From: Brasenia schreberi | Lineage: Eukaryota > Streptophyta > Magnoliopsida > Nymphaeales > Cabombaceae | NCBI GenBank assembly: GCA_036023115.1 | Contig: JAYKKT010000088.1 | Coordinates: 1,177,001 to 1,241,000, forward strand | Length of the DNA: 64,000 bases | Direction: 5' to 3' | Shown here: one piece after another, positions 9,774 through 22,500 of the stretch | Layout of the letters: the number at the start of each line of letters is the position of its first letter | Position numbering within the stretch: position 1 is the first letter of the stretch | Notes under the pieces: model-generated | Seen by the model: the letters and a program-made list of their open reading frames with translations, nothing else | Databases searched by the model: none | Told to the model about the DNA's origin: nothing | Translations under genes and position numbers: made by a program

Positions 9774-11814
9774 ATTCATATATAAACAAACACACGTACA
9801 CACATACACAAACCGTCAGCTTGAAGGTTAACCATAAGAAAAAATGTACATGAACATGAAAAGTGATGCTTTTGGGTACTGAATTTGATTATTAAATAAA
9901 GAGGGCATGATTTTGTAAATAGCAACCTAGATTTAAAATGAAAAATGCCTAAAACCTTCTTAGACTTTGCAATGGTATTTGTATTTTAGCGAAACCAATG
10001 ATCGTCTTCAATCATTTTGTTTATTTAATTTCTTCAACTGGCTGATTGGGGTAAGACAAGCCCCTACCAAATACGTAGACTTCTCGGCACCGTACTGGCG
10101 ACTTGGTTAGGTACCTTAATGGTTATGTCTAAACATGGCCGGTTCGAACCGGCTTGCCGGTTTGAACCTGAACCGACTCAGTCTCGGAAGCAGCCATAAT
10201 CAAAACCCATAAACAAGTGTCAGAATTGTAAATTCAGTGACATTCCTTTTTTATAAGTTTTTCATTTTCAAACTTTCGGTTGTCGTACAATTTTTTGGGT
10301 GTTTGATCATTATTTTTTACTGTTATCAATAATAATAATAATGTTTTTTGTATTTTTTTTTTAAATCTGAGTTTTTTTAAGTGTTACTGAAAACTAACGG
10401 ACGAATATAAGTATGTGTGTGGTGAATCAGGTTGGATTCTTGAGGAAGTCCTTGAACCGATAAGGAGTGTGTTGGACCCAAACAGACCCAACTTTTTGGT
10501 TGGGCTCTCAAACTGCCACATTAAAAAAAAATCTATATCATGTACGCAAGTTTTTAAACATGTGATCTCACATAGGCACCTGCACACACACATATACATA
10601 TATATTATGATAGAATATTTTAGAAGTATATATTTTTTGGATTCTAGTCATTTGATTGTCCTTCGAAAACGGTATCAACAAATAACCGTCCTTCTCACAT
10701 GATTAACCATATAATATGAAAAGAACAACACTTTGTTGAGTTGTCTTCTATCATCCATCAAGCACAATTGAACAATAATATTTTGGGAGTTTATATTCTA
10801 GGACTTTAACACCATAACTCCTAATATACATACATAAATATAAATAAATAAATAAATATAAAGTATGTTTAGCTTTTCAAAATTTAGGTTATGTGTTAAG
10901 TCATCTTGTATTAATGTGTAGGTCCTACTTTTTAAATTTAAATGACTTCGTTCTATTTAAAGAATATTAACGACGATTAGTTTGGTTGGCGCTAACTTGA
11001 CATAATAATACGCGGAATGATGTAAGGTTGTTAGGTTAGAACGAACCCACCACAAGATACAATTTAAAAAGATTGAATAGCTTTGCACGCAACAAGAAGC
11101 TAGCAATCCGCCATTTGTTTCTAATAATTTGAAATTCATCCCTTCTTTTTTGCCAATTTCGAACTAGTCTTCCTATTTTTACACAACCTTTTCAAGACCT
11201 ATTAAGGCATATTCTCGTTGAGTTTGGCATTGAATTTTTTGAATAATTTCTGAATTACTATGTGGAAGATGCATGAAAGGGTTGACATTTTTGAATCTAT
11301 CTCATAGGCACCCGATATATCATACTTTTAGTTACACTCATAAGTACAACGAGGAGTAGAAACACCCTTCTGTTGTATCGACAAGTGAAAGACAATTAAG
11401 GTTTGAGACACAACCTCCGTGCTTTAAATGTAATAAATATGAACGAAAATGAGTTGCATGATGTTGCGTTGTCACTTATGACCTCGGTAGGACACAAACC
11501 CAAAGTTGCATGATGTTTATAAATATTATTATAAATTGTATGTTTTCAATTTTAAGAACTTGTTTCTATCAAGTAGAACATATTAGACACACATTGGTTG
11601 AATAAAACTATGTTAAGGATTTACGTAATAAAATATTAAGAATTTTAATGCATTCACTTAGGTGGAGTTTTGATTCGAAAATATACTTGATAAAAAAATG
11701 TGAATCTTGGACCACTAATTTGGAAAAGTATTCAAACCTAGGGGCTGATATGGAAAATACCTAATACACGAAGGAAACGGCTCAAACTGGCATATTAGGT
11801 AATTTGAAGGGAAA
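9774..11814. other. No gene; one CCGGTT element fragment at 10126-10195
   Basis: AT-rich intergenic DNA. At 10126-10195 the words ctaaacatggccggttcgaa and ccggtttgaacctgaaccg mark a truncated copy of the CCGGTT inverted-repeat family. A (TAAA)n-like stretch lies at about 10838-10860. Confidence 0.45.
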
Positions 11815-12035
11815 ATGGGGACATATATTAACATCTCGATTCCTGGCATTCTCTGCATCGTCGTCCGAAAGCCCCCTTCGATACCTCTTCTTTCTCTCGC
11901 TCTCTCCTCCCTTAGGGTTTTTAAATTCGTCCGAGAGAGAGAGAGAGGTGAGGAGAGAGAGACCTCGTTCTCCATCATCATCGTAATCTTCCTACGTTTC
12001 TTCCGTTGATCCGAGATTATATCGATTTTGAATCG
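11815..12035 (+). promoter_or_regulatory. Probable promoter/5' UTR exon of the AMBRA1-like gene
   Basis: A CT- and GA-rich stretch (11880-11960) with agggttttt and a plausible donor at 12035/12036 (gaatcg then gtaatt) lies about 1.2 kb upstream of the first coding exon, whose acceptor ends at 13264. The coding ATG sits 27 bases into that exon, so a spliced 5' UTR exon upstream is required. This is the best candidate. The TSS cannot be set. Confidence 0.35.
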
Positions 12036-13291
12036 GTAATTTTTCTCTCACCATGTTTAGTTTCCGATCCTTATATTGCATCGTCCGTGTCCGGATCGCA
12101 TACAAATTGAAGAATTTCGTATCATAAGAGGGAAATTTTGGTATACGGGAGTTAGTTCTTTAAGATTGGAGGTTGTGTTTGTCGGACGTCATCGGGAATC
12201 ATCATTTTCGCGTTGATTTTAGGGTATTTTGTTTCTTCAGGTAGTTGCTTTTCGGGGGTGGAGTTGTGAATTTGGGCGAACGTGGTAGATCGGCAAAGCG
12301 TCCTGCCACTCATTCTTGGTTTCTTGTCTTTCCCTTATTTGGAGGGATCATGGGCCTCGCATTACGGGACGGATATAGTGAAATCGACATATGGGTGGAA
12401 GTAACTGTATGATGTCGATGGATGGACAAGGAGGAATTGTTGAGCATTAACGATGCACGATGTGGACGGTATTCGTGTAGTTGTGGGGGACTCAAGTATT
12501 GTTTCGAGAACCGTGATCCCTTTGTTCGTTGTTATTTTTTTGAGGATTTATGGGCTTGGCATGGTGCATTTCAGCTGGTATCGTTAGTGTAGTGTTTGAC
12601 TTTGCTTATTTGTTTTGTGCCATAGTCATGCCCTTATGTCTTAGAATGTTCTTCTGCCATTGAAGACTACGTGATGTTTAGCTGTCAAGGCGGAAGTGGT
12701 TAATCGTTGTCATCTGGTCATGCGTTAATATATCACCCTTTTTCATGGCTTCTAGTTCTAGACCATGCCATATTGAGCATGCAGATCTTCCCCTTGTAAT
12801 GGTTTCGTTGTTACCTACAAAACTTATTATTACCAAATTTTGGGAGATTTCTATATGATTTTCTTGAGGCTATAGGCAATAGAATTGAGAGTCCCAACTG
12901 CCTGCTAGTAGTGTCATGAGGGCATGTCTTCTTTTGACTTAGTTTGTGATGCTGATAGATAACTTGGTCACCTTTGTTTGCACGAGATGAACATTGAAAA
13001 TGTGGGCATTTTGCATCTTATGATCATTCATGTTCTCTGATTTCCTTGATGAAGCCTAAGCAATTTTTGTTTCTCCTTTCTTCAGCAATATCATTTGCTT
13101 GCAAACCAATGAGTTGCATGGTTCAATAAAAGCTAGTTAAATCATAATTGAATAAGATGGAGCTTTTGGTTTGAGGTATGCTTTAACTTTCTGTTTTTTT
13201 GTCATTTCTACACGTGGATAAATTGGTCATGCTGGATGCCATATTTGAATGGTCTAACATGTAGGAAGGAGCATGAAGGTTAAAGAAACAA

Positions 13292-16200
13292 ATGACTCAA
13301 CGTTTGGCTGGTGATGCTAATGTCCCTTCTGCTGCAAGTTCACACTCTAACCCATACCAAACATGCTCGCAGTCTCAGGCGAATTCACCTAGACAGAGGT
13401 AAGAATTGTTGTTTTAACCAATGTTGTAAATATTGTATCAGACCCTGTATTGCATGGGGCATCGATATACCTGTATCGTATTGTATATGGTACGATACAT
13501 GTGATTTTTAAATTATTATTTTTAAATCATTAAAATGTCAAAATTTTTAAAAACATCAAGAATTTCTGCAAATAACATTGAAACCAAACTAAATCATATG
13601 CATAAATCTCTCTTGGCCCTCGGGCATCATTTTCAAACCTAGGATTGATGACTATTAATGGATGTCGAATACATATGGGATTTTTAGAGAGAAAGGAGTT
13701 GGTCTTGAAGAGAAGAAGTAATAGACATGGGAGCCAAAGATGGTGACCTAGAAAGGGGTCTAAACACACCTAAACTATGATTTTTCTTTTTAAAAATATG
13801 GATTTTGAAACTTGCAACGTATTGTATGATATAGGGTTGCAGCATAGGTACCTGAACCGTATCGTACAATACAATACACTTTTATAACATTCTTGCAACA
13901 TATCGTGCAATATAGGGTTGCAGCATAGGTACCTGAACTGTATCGTACAATACAATACACTTTTATAACATTGGTTTTGACAATACAAGCCTTTCCACAT
14001 ATTATGTTGCATTCTCAAATGGTATGTGGAAAATTTGTACCTCTAAGTGTGATATGCACATTTTTTTCTAAATAGTACTTTGCCTTTTGAGACACTATGG
14101 AGGCAAGTTGGAAGGGATGGAAATATTTTGAATCTTATATGTGTTACATATATATATGTATATACATATGCGTGTATTTATATTTACACATCCATGCACG
14201 TACACGTGCGATTTTGTATATTAGGAGATGGAGGGGTCTTGACTGGATGTTGCTCACAGCTATCCAGTTGTGAATGAAGGCCAAGCTGTAAACTTTCTGC
14301 TACACGGATCAGAGTTCTAATTTCTGCTTATTTTGCACTGTGTTGGATGAATGAATGACATACGCACATGCACACACACACATAAGCATGCATGTAGTGC
14401 AAGGTCTTTTGCTTTCTTCCAACTTCCACATGGCAAACTCATCATGTTCTATGCACAAACTTCGCAAAGTAACATTCCTCTTTGTTTCACCTTGGTGGAA
14501 AAAGTAGGAAGTACATTATCTTTTTTTGGAATTGCAGACAAGAAAACCATGAGCTATTTCCTTAAAACTGATATGGATGCAGATGTAAAATGATGGTCAA
14601 TGAGAATTCTTTTTATGCATTAGCCATTTGACAATAGGTCTTCTTTTTTGTCGAATCCATGAGCATGGCCAACAAATTTTTTAAATTGAAACACCCCATG
14701 TGTCATGAAGCGAACAAATTCTCATATTGAAGACGTTTGTTTACAAGATAAAGTATGACAATTTACTTTATGTTGAGTCGTTGACTGGTTTTTATGTGTA
14801 GTGGCAGCAATGTGTTTCAATTACTAGCTTGGAGAGAAGTTTCTCCTTCTGTAAAGAGGTCAGGAAGAAAGCTCTGGGGTGATGCTGTGAACAATGAAGC
14901 AAACTGCTTTAGGCACAGATGTGAAATAACGGATGCTAAGCAGCATCTTATTTCATGGTACAGAATTGATTTTGCAATTTCAAGTGTTCATCTTAATCAT
15001 ATACTCTTGTTGAAATTTTATGTTATGCACTTAGAAAAGATTGATCTTAGTTCTTTATCTTGCTTGTATCCTTTTTGGGGGTCACTTTGAACAACCATGT
15101 AATGGTTTCTACTAAATCCACATTGTTTCATGTATTCCAGGGTGGAAGCAGAATCCCTGAGGCATTTGTCTGCAATGTACTGCCCTTTGGTGCCACCGCC
15201 GAGGTCAACGATTGCTGCAGCTTTTAGTCCTGATAGCAAAACCCTGGCTTCAACACAGTAAGTTTATTCCAGTTTCCTTTTTCTTATCCAATCTGATATT
15301 GGGTGTTAGTTGATATGCTTCTCTGTTTTTGTGTCCCATGCAGTGGCGATCACACTGTGAAGATAATCGATTGTCAAAGTGGAAGCTGTTTAAAGGTGTT
15401 GAGTGGGCATAGGCATACTCCTTGGGTGGTATGCAGTTATAGCTATTTGGTTTCAGAGGTTATATGTGTCACTGTTTTATATGGTTTTACACTTACTCTT
15501 TGTTTGGAAAAGAAATTGGGTGCATGAATGGTACGTTTATTGGTTGAGCAATCACAGTTGTATTTTAATCATTTGGAGTAACACAGTAGTTGCATCTTTG
15601 CAATTGGTGTCCCACTTGTAAGGCTATCAAGTTCTTATGATTCCCTATTTTTATGTTGGTTCAATGCCCTTTATGTTGATACACAATGTAATCATCTTGT
15701 ATATTGAATATTATGTTTCTTCATTAAGAAGAGTGTCTCTAAAATTGCATTTGGAAATGTATTCTACAAAACACAGTGGCCTCAAACAATTGTCTTTTCT
15801 CTCAGCAAGATCGTTCTGCTCCAGACATTGGTTGTTTGAGTCTTGAGGTTCACAAATGATGAGATTTTTTGTCAAGATACAATAAGTATATTTAATGTAC
15901 ATATGTATATATACATAATTATTTGTTACGGTATTGAGATTTACTATATATACGTACACCATTATCTGTGTGCTTTATAGCTTAGTAAATACACCACTTG
16001 CACGAGACAGAAAATATATATGCTGAACTCGTTCTTGTATTTCATCATATAGTAGAGTCCACAGATGTACTACTGAAAAGTTTCATAGCTTTTGAATGAT
16101 AACAAGAAGAGTGTGGGAATGATACAGAAAATTCCTCACCTCAAGATAAGAGTGTGTTATCTTGTGAAGAAAACCCCTTAGGCCACATGTGAAAAAGCCA

Positions 16201-16466
16201 AAACAATTCTTTAATAATGAAAACTTTTAATGTACGGAAATGTTTTTTCGTGGGGAGGGTGGAGGGTGGAAGGGTTACTTGAGTCTTCAGGATCATGTTA
16301 TTACGCATATGCATTACTGAGAGAGATATGAACACGAGAAAAGGAACTGCAGGTTATGTTGCTAGAAAAAAAACTACAGCACCAGGTAGTTTGCCTTCAT
16401 ATATGTTTATATATGTATGTATGCACATACATTATATAATATGTATATGTATTTGTGTATGTGTAA

Positions 16467-16514
<48 letters not shown>

Positions 16515-19500
16515 CATAAATACATACACACTGGGAGACAGAGATTCCTATACTAACATTATCCACTGCTCCTTGCATCAAGTTTGCAATCAGCGACCAG
16601 CAGTGCCTCATAAGGAGTAGAGGAGGGCGGGGGAAGGTGGCTGAGGGTAGGGGAGGGTGATTTGAGGGGCAGAAAATCATGGTCTGCACAAGGTCACATT
16701 AAACTCGGGTCTCATCCAATTTCCTCCATGTATCATGTATATATTTGTACATGTATTGTTCTGTTCTATATATAAAAACAAGGGAGACATTCAAAATTGT
16801 GCAAATTATCGAGGTTCAAGTTAATGAGCCATACTATGAAATTGTGGGAAAGAATTATCGAACGGAGGTTAAGACAAGTATCAAGTACAATAGAGAACCA
16901 ATTTGTATTCATGCCAGGCAGATCTACTATTGAAGCGATTCACCTTTTGAGACGTCTTATGGAACATTTTAGAGCAAAAAAAAAAGACCTTCACATGATA
17001 TTTATTGATCTAGAAAAAGCTTATGATATAGTACCGAGGGAGGTTCTTTAGAGAACTTTGGAAAAAAGAGGTATCCCATTGACATACATTAACCTTATAA
17101 GAGACATGTATGATGGTGCAAAAACATGTGTGAGGACTCATGAAGGAATGACAAACTTCTTTGAAGTTAATATTGGGTTACATCAAGGATCAACTTTAAG
17201 TCCATACTTATTTATAATGGTGATTGACGAGTTAACAAAACATATTCAAGATGAAGTACCTTGGTGTATGTTATTTGCAGATGACATTGTATTAGTGGAG
17301 GAGTCTAAGGAAAAAGTTAATAGAAAATTGGAACTATGGAGAGAAACATTAGAAAGCAAAGGCTTCCGACTTAGTAGAACAAAGACAGAATATATGGAAT
17401 GTAAGTTTGATCATTTGGTTACCTCACAGGACAGAAATTAAAATTGGCACACATTGCATCCCTCAAAAGGAAAGTTATAAATACCTAGAGTCAATTTTTC
17501 AGAGTGATGGAAGAATTGATGGAGATGTTACGCATAGAATTAATGCTGGTTGGTTAAAATGGAGAGGAGCATCAGGTATTCTTTGTGATAAGAAGATACC
17601 ATTAAAGTTAAAAGAGAAATATTATAGAGCAACAATTAGGCCTACCATGTTTTATGGTTCTGAGTGTTGGACAGTTAATCATCAACATGTACAAAAGATG
17701 TCCTTGACAGAAATAAAGATGTTGAGATGGATGAGTGGTCATACAAGAAAAGACCGTATACATAATGAGGTTATTAGAAACAAATTAGGAGTGGCACCAA
17801 TAGAGGATAAAATGAGAGAATATCGTTTAAGATGGTTTGGACATATAGAAAGAAGATCAAAAGAAGAAACTGGAAGAAGGTATGAAAAATTAAATTTGGA
17901 AAGTATTAAAAGAGCTAGAGGATGACCACAAAAGTGTTGGAAAGAAACAATAAAGAATGATCTAGCTTATTGTGAGTTAACTGCTAACATGGCACACGAT
18001 AGGGATCTGTGGAAACAAAGAATCCATGTAGCCGACCCCGTCTAGTATGGGAAAAGGCTTTGTTGTTGTTGTTGTATTGTTCTGTTCCAGCACCATTACT
18101 TTTGAAGTCATTGTATCCTGCGCATCACACCTGGACTTTGTCCAATACATGGTCTACTCCAAATCACATGATAAAATTGGCTGGAGTAGGACATGGGTTG
18201 TGTCTGCAGCGACCAGCAGTGCCTCATAAGGAGTAGACGAGGGTGGGGGAAGGTGGCTGAGGGTAGGGGAGGGTGATTTGAGGGCAGAAAATCATGGTGT
18301 GCACAAGTTCACATTAAACTTGGGGTCTCATCCAATTTCCTCCATGTATTATATATATATTTGTACATGTATTGTTCTGTTCCAGCACCATTGCTTTTGA
18401 AGTCATTGTATCCTGTGCATCACACCTGGACTTTGTCCAACACATACACCTGCACCTTTTGACGTGAGGGTCACATAATCACAATTTATTGGTACAGAGA
18501 CATATACACACACATATACATATACATATACAAGTCTGTATGTGCATGTATATGTATACATTTGTTTCTATAACCTGATTTTTGTGATTCACAACTAATT
18601 AAAAGACAATATATTCAAGTTTGAAATCATGATACCATATAAACTATCTTAGACTGGCACTTCTATTTAAGAAGTTATTTATCAAATGATGTTTGGTCGG
18701 CATGTACCAGTGCCTCTCTCTATGAGTCTGATGTTGGTATGACGTGAGTGCTATTGGAAGTGTCCATGTAATATAGTCTAACGATTTGAAAAGAAATAGT
18801 GCTAATTTGTCTTTGAGTCAAGTCCTAGCAGCTGCCAATCATTGGTATACTGGTTGGGACTGCATGGATCTTGATTCTGGAGTAATGACGGGGAACCAAG
18901 AGGCGGTAAGTGATAGAGGCAATAATTAGATGAAGGCTGTTTTTTGGATGAATACATGTATCACATCCAGATTTATTAGTAGATAATCCTGGCACAATTG
19001 GTTAAGAAAAGCTGCCTTAAATTGAGAAATACCGATAACTGTCTATACAAGTTGGAAGACATTTACATTCCTTAATCAGAAGAAGCTTAACGGAAACTTA
19101 AGCCATATGGTTTTTGGTTATATGATATTCCATGAAATTATACTAGTGCTGCGACACCATTATATCAACCTTTGTTGATTGGGAAATCTAGAGGCAGAAG
19201 TTTGGGCGGATAAAATCTACCAGTGTACTTGAGAATCTTGGGAAAGTTCTACTCCACTCAAACCATTTCCTTGAGTTTTGAACTTGGGATCAATTGCTTT
19301 CTGTGACTCCTCAAATCAAGAGTAAAAAATGCTTCTTCCAAGGAGCAAAAACTTGGGAAAACTTCGCAATATGAGCTGTGTGGTGACATTCTCTGGCTTG
19401 CTGAGCACCCGGTGTGGCAGCTTGTTACAACTGTGACAAACCAAAAAAGCCCTTCTGTTTCCTTGCCATTGTGATTTGATTATGTCTTGCATTTGAAGTG

Positions 19501-22500
19501 TTATTTGTGTATGGCAAATTTCTTCATTCTTTATCTTTCTTAAGTAGCTCTGTGGTTTAATTCAATTGTTTTTTGCGTCCAACTTCAACATAGGTAATGT
19601 CTGCAGGTCAGGTTTCATCCTGGGCATCCAGAAATACTTGCCAGTGGCAGCTTGGATCATGAAGTTCGTTTATGGGATGCCAGCAGTGCAGAATGCATAG
19701 GGTCTCGTGATTTTCGTAAGTTTATTTCTTAAAGCGTCCAGATTATTGGGAAGAAACTTGGGTGTATAATTGTTGTCTACACTACTATCCTCTAAGTGTA
19801 TTTGTTTATTTTATCTACTGAATCTTTTCTGCACATGGACTAATTATGCCCATTTTTTTTTCTGAGTAGATCGTCCCATAGCATCAATTGCTTTTCATGC
19901 TCAGGGGGACTTGCTTGCCGTAGCCTCTGGTCATAAGGTAGTGATCGTTGATTTGCTAAAAATGATCTACTCTGAAGGCAAAATGATAGTATATATTGTT
20001 ACTCATGCATTCAATTATTTTTCCAGCTTTACATATGGCAATACAACAAGAAAGGGGAATCTTCTCCTTCCATTGTGCTACGTACCCGTCGCTCACTGAG
20101 GGCAGTGCATTTTCATCCACATGCTGCTCCATTTCTTTTAACTGCTGAGGTGGAATCTCCTAATGTTTATATATTTTTTGACCATGTTATGTTTCTTGTT
20201 TGTTGAGTGTACTCATGCTTAACCTGTTGCAGGTCAATGAGCTTAATGTTAATGGGCCAGACTCACAAATGACAATTGCAACATCTCCCGGCTATTTGCA
20301 TTACCCTCCTCCTGCTGTTTTGTTTGCGAATGTGCATTCTGGTTCTGGCCAGAATACTGATGCTGCAGTTACTAACCATGCTCCCTTCATGTCGTTCCCT
20401 TATTTGCTTTGGCCTGCTTCACTTATCAGAGAAAATTTATGGTTATCTGCTCATCAAGACAATATGGTCATTGACTCAACTGCTGGTTCCTTAATAGGGG
20501 AGTCTTCTCCGCATTTTCAGGCAGATACGAGCACAAGTGAGCATGAGCATGTTGCAGTGCCCATGGATATATCCTCCTTAGATTCTACTTCAACCTATCT
20601 ACATGAAAGAATGGGCAATCATATTTCTGGTGCTGAAGGATCCCGTGCAGATGCTGCGGCGGACACAGTGGGTACTGTTGATACCGTGTTGTCATCTACC
20701 ATAGCACAACCTTCACATTTGCAGGGTAGGGAGTCAATGGGGGTTGCTACAACTAACCATCCTGGCAGTACGAATCTTCAGATGCTACTAAGAAACATAG
20801 CTGTTGGACAGCTACATCAGTTTTTGCCACTTGGAGATTCATCATCGTGGGAGTTGCCTTTTCTGCAAGGTTGGTTGATGGGTCAATCACATGCCGGCAC
20901 ACATTCGGTATTGCCTACTTCTGACAGAACTCAAGTGGCTTCACTAGAACTGGAATTTTCTTTTAACTGATGTTTTGGCATTTTATTCACAGGAAGCCCA
21001 GAATCTGGAGGTCGGTGCTTCTTCAGCAGCACCAAGAGGTACCACTAGAGCTCATTCACGGCATCGACATCGTTCAAGATTGATGGCACATGGAAGTACT
21101 GGAGAAGTTCCTATTACCTCTTCTCCTAATGAAGAAGCTGTTCCCCATACTGGTGTTGGTTCACTGGTTCCAGATTTTGTTGCTGCACCCGCATCACTCT
21201 CTACTGCAGCAGCTGCTGCTGCTGCTGCAGAGTTGCCTTGCACAGTGAGGCTAAGACTTTGGCCTCATGATATCAAAAGCCCTTGTGCACAGCTGGACCC
21301 AGGATCTTGCCGTTTAAGTATACCACATGCTGTACTTTGTAGGTATGGTGTTTTCACCAGACTGGTGTCCTTTTCTGCTGCTACATGTCTTGGTAAGGGT
21401 AAAACCGTAAAAGTTTAACTGAATGTTGAAACAACTAATTAGAGAAGAATGTTTGTGTATGTAGGTTACGTTTTCCCCCTCTTCCTATTTGTGATTGAAC
21501 ATATTTATAGTTCAAATTGCGATGGTGAATCCATGAATGTCATTGTATGCCAGATATGTATCCAATCTTCTTTTTCAAGAGCAGAGGTCAACCTTTCACT
21601 GCTTCATCCATGGGCCCCATCAATTTCTGTTGAATTTGCTCATACCTTCTTGTTGAAGCTCCACATTCATCTTAAATGTGTTCCTCTCATTTTATCTTCT
21701 ATTGCTAAGATACCAACTCTTTTCTAAGTAACTACATGATGTATTCGATTTTTCCTTGTATGCCCACACATCCATCTCAACATCTTTATTTCTGCCATAG
21801 ACATTTTCTAAGTTTGTTGATGGTTCAATGTCCAATTGGCTGTTTTATAATAATTACCTTTTCATTATAGTGGTACTCTATCATCACATAAAATACTTGA
21901 TGCACTTGAGCCAATTTATGAGAATTTGCTAAAACTTTTTGGTTGTGGAAGTGAAATGGGTGCCCATTTTTCTCCTTGTGGGCGCTTTTTAGCTGCTTGT
22001 GTCGCATGTGTGCTTCCACCGACAGAGCAAATGCATCAAGATTATGGAGCTTCAACCTCCCCAACAAGGCATCCAGTTGCTGCGCACCAAGTTGTTTATG
22101 AACTTCGAATATATTCTCTTGAGAATGCGACGTAAAAACCTCTTTCTTTGCTTGTATAGTTAGTGTCTGGCCTTTTAGTATTTGGTAGTCTCCTTAAAGA
22201 GAAATATCTGAACCTGTCTTGATAATTTGTGCATATCTTGTGTAGTTTCGGGGAAGTGCTTGCATCAAGAGCAATCAGAGCTGCACACTGTTTAACCTCT
22301 ATTCAGGTTAGTTGCATTAGTTCTGAGAGTTGTCAAAGTTTGCATGAATTATGGTATCCAGTACCATGCATTTTCATTTTGCACAATGTTCTTTGTCGGT
22401 CTGCCTGTCTTGCCCACCTGTTGGATGTTATTTAAAATGAATATCCTTGCTTCTTTAAATTGTTGAGTTCTAATTTGCTCTGAAGAAAGAAAGGTGACAA

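Larger units (their letters stand above)
15429..19606. other. Intron 4 of the AMBRA1-like gene (4.2 kb, repeat-laden)
   Basis: Contains TA/CATA microsatellites (about 16465-16515), a 240-bp duplication split by an RTE insertion, and otherwise plain intron sequence. No extra exon is needed: exon 4 ends in phase 0 and exon 5 begins in phase 0 (TPWV then VRFHP). Confidence 0.7.

Noticed and set aside
20935..20970. AMBRA1-like protein ending at the stop at 20970
   Set aside because: Conserved C-terminal exons with agreeing phases continue to 27489, so splicing at 20934 is far more likely.
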